Of a stretch of DNA of 64,000 nt, positions 61,221-64,000 are shown piece after piece. The first letter of the stretch is position 1; each line of letters starts with the position of its first letter. The stretch is from contig NJBN01000002.1 in NCBI GenBank assembly GCA_005223185.1, positions 519,036-583,035 of the forward strand, read 5' to 3'. The translations under genes were made by a program, and so were the position numbers. The notes below the pieces were generated by a model. The model was given only the letters and a program-made list of their open reading frames with translations. It made no database searches and had not been told where the DNA came from. This stretch comes from a candidate division LCP-89 bacterium B3_LCP. GTDB lineage: Bacteria > Electryoneota > B3-LCP.

Positions 61221-62397
61221 TCTTTTTCTCCTTTAATGCGCTCTTTTGGCGAAAATAATCCGCTACAGCCATGCCCCCGGCTCCCATATTTCCAACCGCT
61301 AATACCAAAGCGGTTTCTTTTGTTATTTCAAAAACTTTCTTATATACTGCTTCAGCCGACGTCAAACCCAACTCTATTATTTTGGACCGTTCAATGCCAC
61401 AGTGTCTATAGTGCTGAGCCAGCAAGGTCGTTTTTTCACCTATGGATATTACGTAATCATACATTATGTTATCTGCGGTCATTTCTAAGAGTTGCAGGGA
61501 ACGGTCAAAGCGGTCAGCTCGGGTATTTAGAAGGACGATAATCGTTCCGGGATCAGGGTAGATTTGTCTGACTTTGTGCCAGGTGGAAAGCGTTGATTCC
61601 GGATCATTGGCAGCCAGAGCGTTGATAAAACGCACCCGCTTGCCATCGTCTTGCACGCGATAAAGCCTCAGAGCGCCTGCATCAGGATGAACTTTATACA
61701 TGCCATCTAAAGCCGTCTCTTCCGGAATATCAAGATGACGCGCTACAGCCAGCGCCAGGGCAACGTTTTCTCTATATTCAAGATGATCGAAGTTGTTTAA
61801 GATTTCCCGCGGTAAGGATTCCTTGTGCACCTGATGAATTTCAAGCTTATGTTTGCGGGAAAATCCTTCGATGAGCGAAAACATCTGCTGTTCGGCGGTA
61901 AAGGCAACTCCCTGTTTGGGTAAAGAGTTCATTAGTGAACAGGTTACATCCCTCTGGGTAGGTCCCATTTCACGCAGATGATCCGGGCGGGCGTTGGTTA
62001 ATACTCCTATGGTGGATTTCAGCATGCGATGTTCGCAGATCCACTGGTATTCAGGTTGAACTGCCATGCATTCTAAGATAACTGCCTGCGGTTTTCTCTT
62101 ACGCATATAACGGATAACCTTCACCTGCTCGATGATATTGGTCAGGTGCGGTCGCAGTATCGGAACTTCGTAGCCTCGGTCGTCTATTATGCGGGGAATG
62201 GTTCCGGTGGTTTTGGCAAAGGTGCGGATGCCGCCGGCGCGCAGGGCGGCAGCTATCAGGCGGGTAACGGATGATTTACCCCTGGTGCCGTTCACGTGAA
62301 TACGAATAGGGATTGCCCGCAGGTTTCGCTGGTGATTGCGGTATTCCCAGGCACCGTATAGAATGATTATGATGGTGAGTAAAAGGATGACGTGCAT
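61213..62397 (-). CDS. pgsB: Poly-gamma-glutamate synthase PgsB/CapB
   Basis: This 394-residue Mur-ligase-like amide ligase joins glutamate residues through their gamma-carboxyl groups using ATP. It has an N-terminal membrane segment (about 3-18), P-loop NGTRGKSS (about 36-43), the family's ECMAVQPEYQ (about 108-117), NARPDHLREMGPT and FINALAANDPEST. Length is near the Bacillus PgsB norm. No pgsA/capA or capD gene is next to it; pgsW takes that place. Upstream 166 bases hold no gene or clear promoter. Confidence 0.95.
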   Translation of the reverse strand: MHVILLLTIIIILYGAWEYRNHQRNLRAIPIRIHVNGTRGKSSVTRLIAAALRAGGIRTFAKTTGTIPRIIDDRGYEVPILRPHLTNIIEQVKVIRYMRKRKPQAVILECMAVQPEYQWICEHRMLKSTIGVLTNARPDHLREMGPTQRDVTCSLMNSLPKQGVAFTAEQQMFSLIEGFSRKHKLEIHQVHKESLPREILNNFDHLEYRENVALALAVARHLDIPEETALDGMYKVHPDAGALRLYRVQDDGKRVRFINALAANDPESTLSTWHKVRQIYPDPGTIIVLLNTRADRFDRSLQLLEMTADNIMYDYVISIGEKTTLLAQHYRHCGIERSKIIELGLTSAEAVYKKVFEITKETALVLAVGNMGAGGMAVADYFRQKSALKEKKSG

Positions 62398-62563
62398 TTG
62401 TCAGATGTACCTTCGTTTCATAAGCACAACCTGCACCGGTTACGCAATAATTACATGCAGCATTGTCTAATCTTAGGTAAAATGCAGTGGTAAATAAAAG
62501 TAAACGAAATATTCGAGCAAATAGTATTCCAAACAGAAGATAACCTTTTAAGTTTAAAAACAA

Positions 62564-63529
62564 TTAACTCTGATCAATGTGCTCTTCAGGTTCAAGACAA
62601 GCATCTCCGTTCAAGGCCGATTTCAGGGCGAATATAGCAATTTCCCTCTGGCTGTCGTCCGGTGGTCTGGTGGTGAGCCTCTGCAATGCCAAACCCGGAA
62701 CTATCAAAGACCGGAGCAGGGGCGTCGTACTGTAACGATCGGATAGCCTGAGCAGTTCGTACGATAGACCTGCCACCAGTGGTAAAAAGGGCAAATGCAC
62801 TAAAAGACGCACTAAAACATTGGGATAGGAGCCCCAAAGAGCTACCACAATAATATCAAAGATGATGAACAGCAGCATCGTGGAGAGCGCCACAATCAGG
62901 AGAAAACTGGTGCCGCAGCGAGGGTGAAGCCTCGATTGCAGACCAGCATTTTCAGGATTAAGCTCAAGCCCTTTTTCGTATGTATAAATCGCCTGATGTT
63001 CCGAACCGTGATATTCAAACACGCGCTGAATGTCCTTCATGCGGGAGATCAGCCAAACGTAGGCTAAGAAGATCAATATCCGGCTGCTTCCTGCTACCAG
63101 GTGAAAGAGGGGCTGGTTCTCCTCGGTCTTCAGCAGGCTGGCGAGTTGGTAAGGCACGAACATGAAGAGGACGATTGCCAGAATAAATGCCACGACCAGT
63201 GTCAGAGACAGACCGATAGAACTGCGCTTACCGTTCTTTTTCTCGCTCTTTCCCTTCTCATGTTCCATCGCTATATCCGCCGACCAGTTTAAGGTACGGA
63301 TGCCTAAAACCAGCGCTTCGGCTAAGGAAACAGCGCCCCTGATCACCGGTAAACCGGTTATCTTATTGCGCTTTGACCAGGTCTTGCTGATCCAGGTGCG
63401 GTGTTCGATATTACCATCTGGTAGGCGCACGGCGGCGCTGACACGCTCAGGGCTGCGCATCATCACGCCCTCGATAATCGCCTGACCACCCACGCGAGGC
63501 TGTTGATTGTTTCCAGCTTTCTCCTTCAT
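62564..63529 (-). CDS. DUF1385 family integral membrane protein
   Basis: This 321-residue protein starts with VGGQAIIEGVMMRSPERVSAAVR (about 11-33), the clear DUF1385 signature, and has four to five membrane helices; EYHGSEHQAIYTYEKG and RLHPRCGTSFLLIVALST are further family motifs. The role is unknown; in many bacteria the gene lies next to rpmE, prfA or prmC, as here. It starts 5 bases after the rpmE stop. Confidence 0.92.
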   Translation of the reverse strand: MKEKAGNNQQPRVGGQAIIEGVMMRSPERVSAAVRLPDGNIEHRTWISKTWSKRNKITGLPVIRGAVSLAEALVLGIRTLNWSADIAMEHEKGKSEKKNGKRSSIGLSLTLVVAFILAIVLFMFVPYQLASLLKTEENQPLFHLVAGSSRILIFLAYVWLISRMKDIQRVFEYHGSEHQAIYTYEKGLELNPENAGLQSRLHPRCGTSFLLIVALSTMLLFIIFDIIVVALWGSYPNVLVRLLVHLPFLPLVAGLSYELLRLSDRYSTTPLLRSLIVPGLALQRLTTRPPDDSQREIAIFALKSALNGDACLEPEEHIDQS

Positions 63530-63534
63530 GCCGG

Positions 63535-63747
63535 TCAGCTGGATTTCTGCTGGATCTTGTATTTTCTCAAGAACTTATCCACGCGCCCGGCGGTGTCGAT
63601 CAGCTTCTGACGACCGGTAAAGAAGGGGTGGCATTGAGCGCAGATGTCAATCTTCATATCTCCGACGGTGGACCTGGTGATAAATTCATTACCACAGGCA
63701 CAGCTTATGGTGGCGGTGGTGTACTTCGGGTGAATTTCTTTTCTCAT
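63535..63747 (-). CDS. rpmE: 50S ribosomal protein L31, zinc-type
   Basis: This 70-residue protein starts MRKEIHPKY and has a zinc site formed by CACG and CAQCHPF (four cysteines), so it is the C+ form found under zinc-replete growth. [13 protein letters not shown] is the normal end. It heads the minus-strand group with DUF1385. Confidence 0.97.
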   Translation of the reverse strand: MRKEIHPKYTTATISCACGNEFITRSTVGDMKIDICAQCHPFFTGRQKLIDTAGRVDKFLRKYKIQQKSS

Positions 63748-63778
63748 TTGTATCTATCCTACTTTAATCTAAGTAAAT

Positions 63779-63807
63779 AATATACGTGATTATTTTTCGG
63801 AAAACAA
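63779..63807 (-). promoter_or_regulatory. Possible rpmE promoter TTGTTT-17-TATATT
   Basis: TTGTTT (63807-63802) and TATATT (63784-63779), 17 bases apart on the minus strand, about 35 bases upstream of rpmE. The -10 is good and the -35 keeps only TTG. Confidence 0.45.
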
Positions 63808-63837
63808 GTACTTTTAGTACACTTGCATATCTTTTAG

Positions 63838-63866
63838 TTAGGGATTAGGGATTAGGGGTTAGGGAT
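63838..63866. repeat. TTAGGGA-type tandem repeat
   Basis: About four units of TTAGGGA, with one G inserted in the third, in 29 bases. The repeat is short and lies in a gene-free region. Confidence 0.7.
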
Positions 63867-63914
63867 GTCGAGGTGAATTAGTTACTTACTTACCGGACAC
63901 TTGAGGTATTCAAT

Positions 63915-63954
63915 GTCTGGGGCTTTCCCCAGGGGGAAGGGGAAAGCCCCAGAC
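63915..63954. other. Perfect 16-bp inverted repeat
   Basis: GTCTGGGGCTTTCCCC (63915-63930) and GGGGAAAGCCCCAGAC (63939-63954) are exact complements round an 8-base loop. No T-run follows, so it is not a typical terminator; no gene is seen from 63748 to the window's end. Confidence 0.7.
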
Positions 63955-64000
63955 CCGGATTCACCTGATAAAAAGGTGGCATGATTGCCTCAAATAAATT

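Overview
The window reads as a chromosomal stretch of a Gram-negative bacterium, most likely from the FCB side of the tree (Bacteroidota and relatives, or an uncultured candidate phylum near them). This rests on several things seen here: SurA- and PpiD-like parvulins, outer-membrane barrel proteins and lipoproteins (so a double membrane); two secreted proteins with a PNPYRNG-type or GIYFLKL..KMVVVR-type C-terminal sorting tail like those of type IX secretion cargo; weak Shine-Dalgarno sequences at many starts; and a recurring promoter, TTGAC(A/T)-N17-TAnnTT, whose -10 half resembles the Bacteroidota TAnnTTTG box. The species cannot be named from the sequence. No rRNA, CRISPR array, insertion sequence or phage integrase was seen.

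Layout. 1-1250: the start of a release-factor-like gene, a NYN-domain RNase-like gene and tRNA-Pro(CGG) with a broken copy of its 3' half. 1343-17549, all minus: a GT2/pcm/small membrane protein operon; a secreted protein/PEGA/Gfo-Idh operon; a NtrC-type two-component pair; a secreted Ntn-hydrolase; three parvulin foldases in a row; and a HAD phosphatase relative that has lost its catalytic residues. 17735-20703, plus: lon-engB. 21027-24138, plus: a self-contained accessory unit with its own promoter, four tightly packed genes (winged-helix Panacea/YwgA-like protein, triple-spanning membrane protein, PD-(D/E)XK nuclease-like protein, TIM-barrel protein with a transglycosylase-like zinc knuckle) and a perfect terminator. 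This is the best candidate for an undescribed system. 24231-32346: secreted propeller-transglutaminase, a frameshifted sorting-tail protein, and an outer-membrane protein/lipoprotein pair. 33073-43918, plus: OPT transporter, comF, acidic TPR protein, aminopeptidase P, a large subtilisin and a CoaE with an altered P-loop.

43973-50229, minus: tRNA-Leu(GAG), then a compact glycolysis operon pfkA-fba-gapA-pgk-tpiA-secG, in which the PFK carries the D104/K124 signature of pyrophosphate-dependent enzymes. 50348-54497: acyl-CoA synthetase, a small unknown protein, Mut7-C and comM. 54529-63747, minus: rpmE, DUF1385, the poly-gamma-glutamate genes pgsB-pgsC-pgsW, an exported tandem-repeat protein, an outer-membrane barrel protein, a K+ channel-like protein and two glycosyltransferases. 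The order suggests a surface polymer made at the inner membrane and handled further out.

Intergenic DNA is unusually rich in dispersed palindromes: arrays of short hairpins near 26170, 44187 and 54222, two near-identical 48-nt units (50284 and 54219), a GTGGACTAAGTCC element (16063 and 44072) and long perfect inverted repeats at 1033 and 63915. Some of these lie between a good promoter and the gene it seems to serve.
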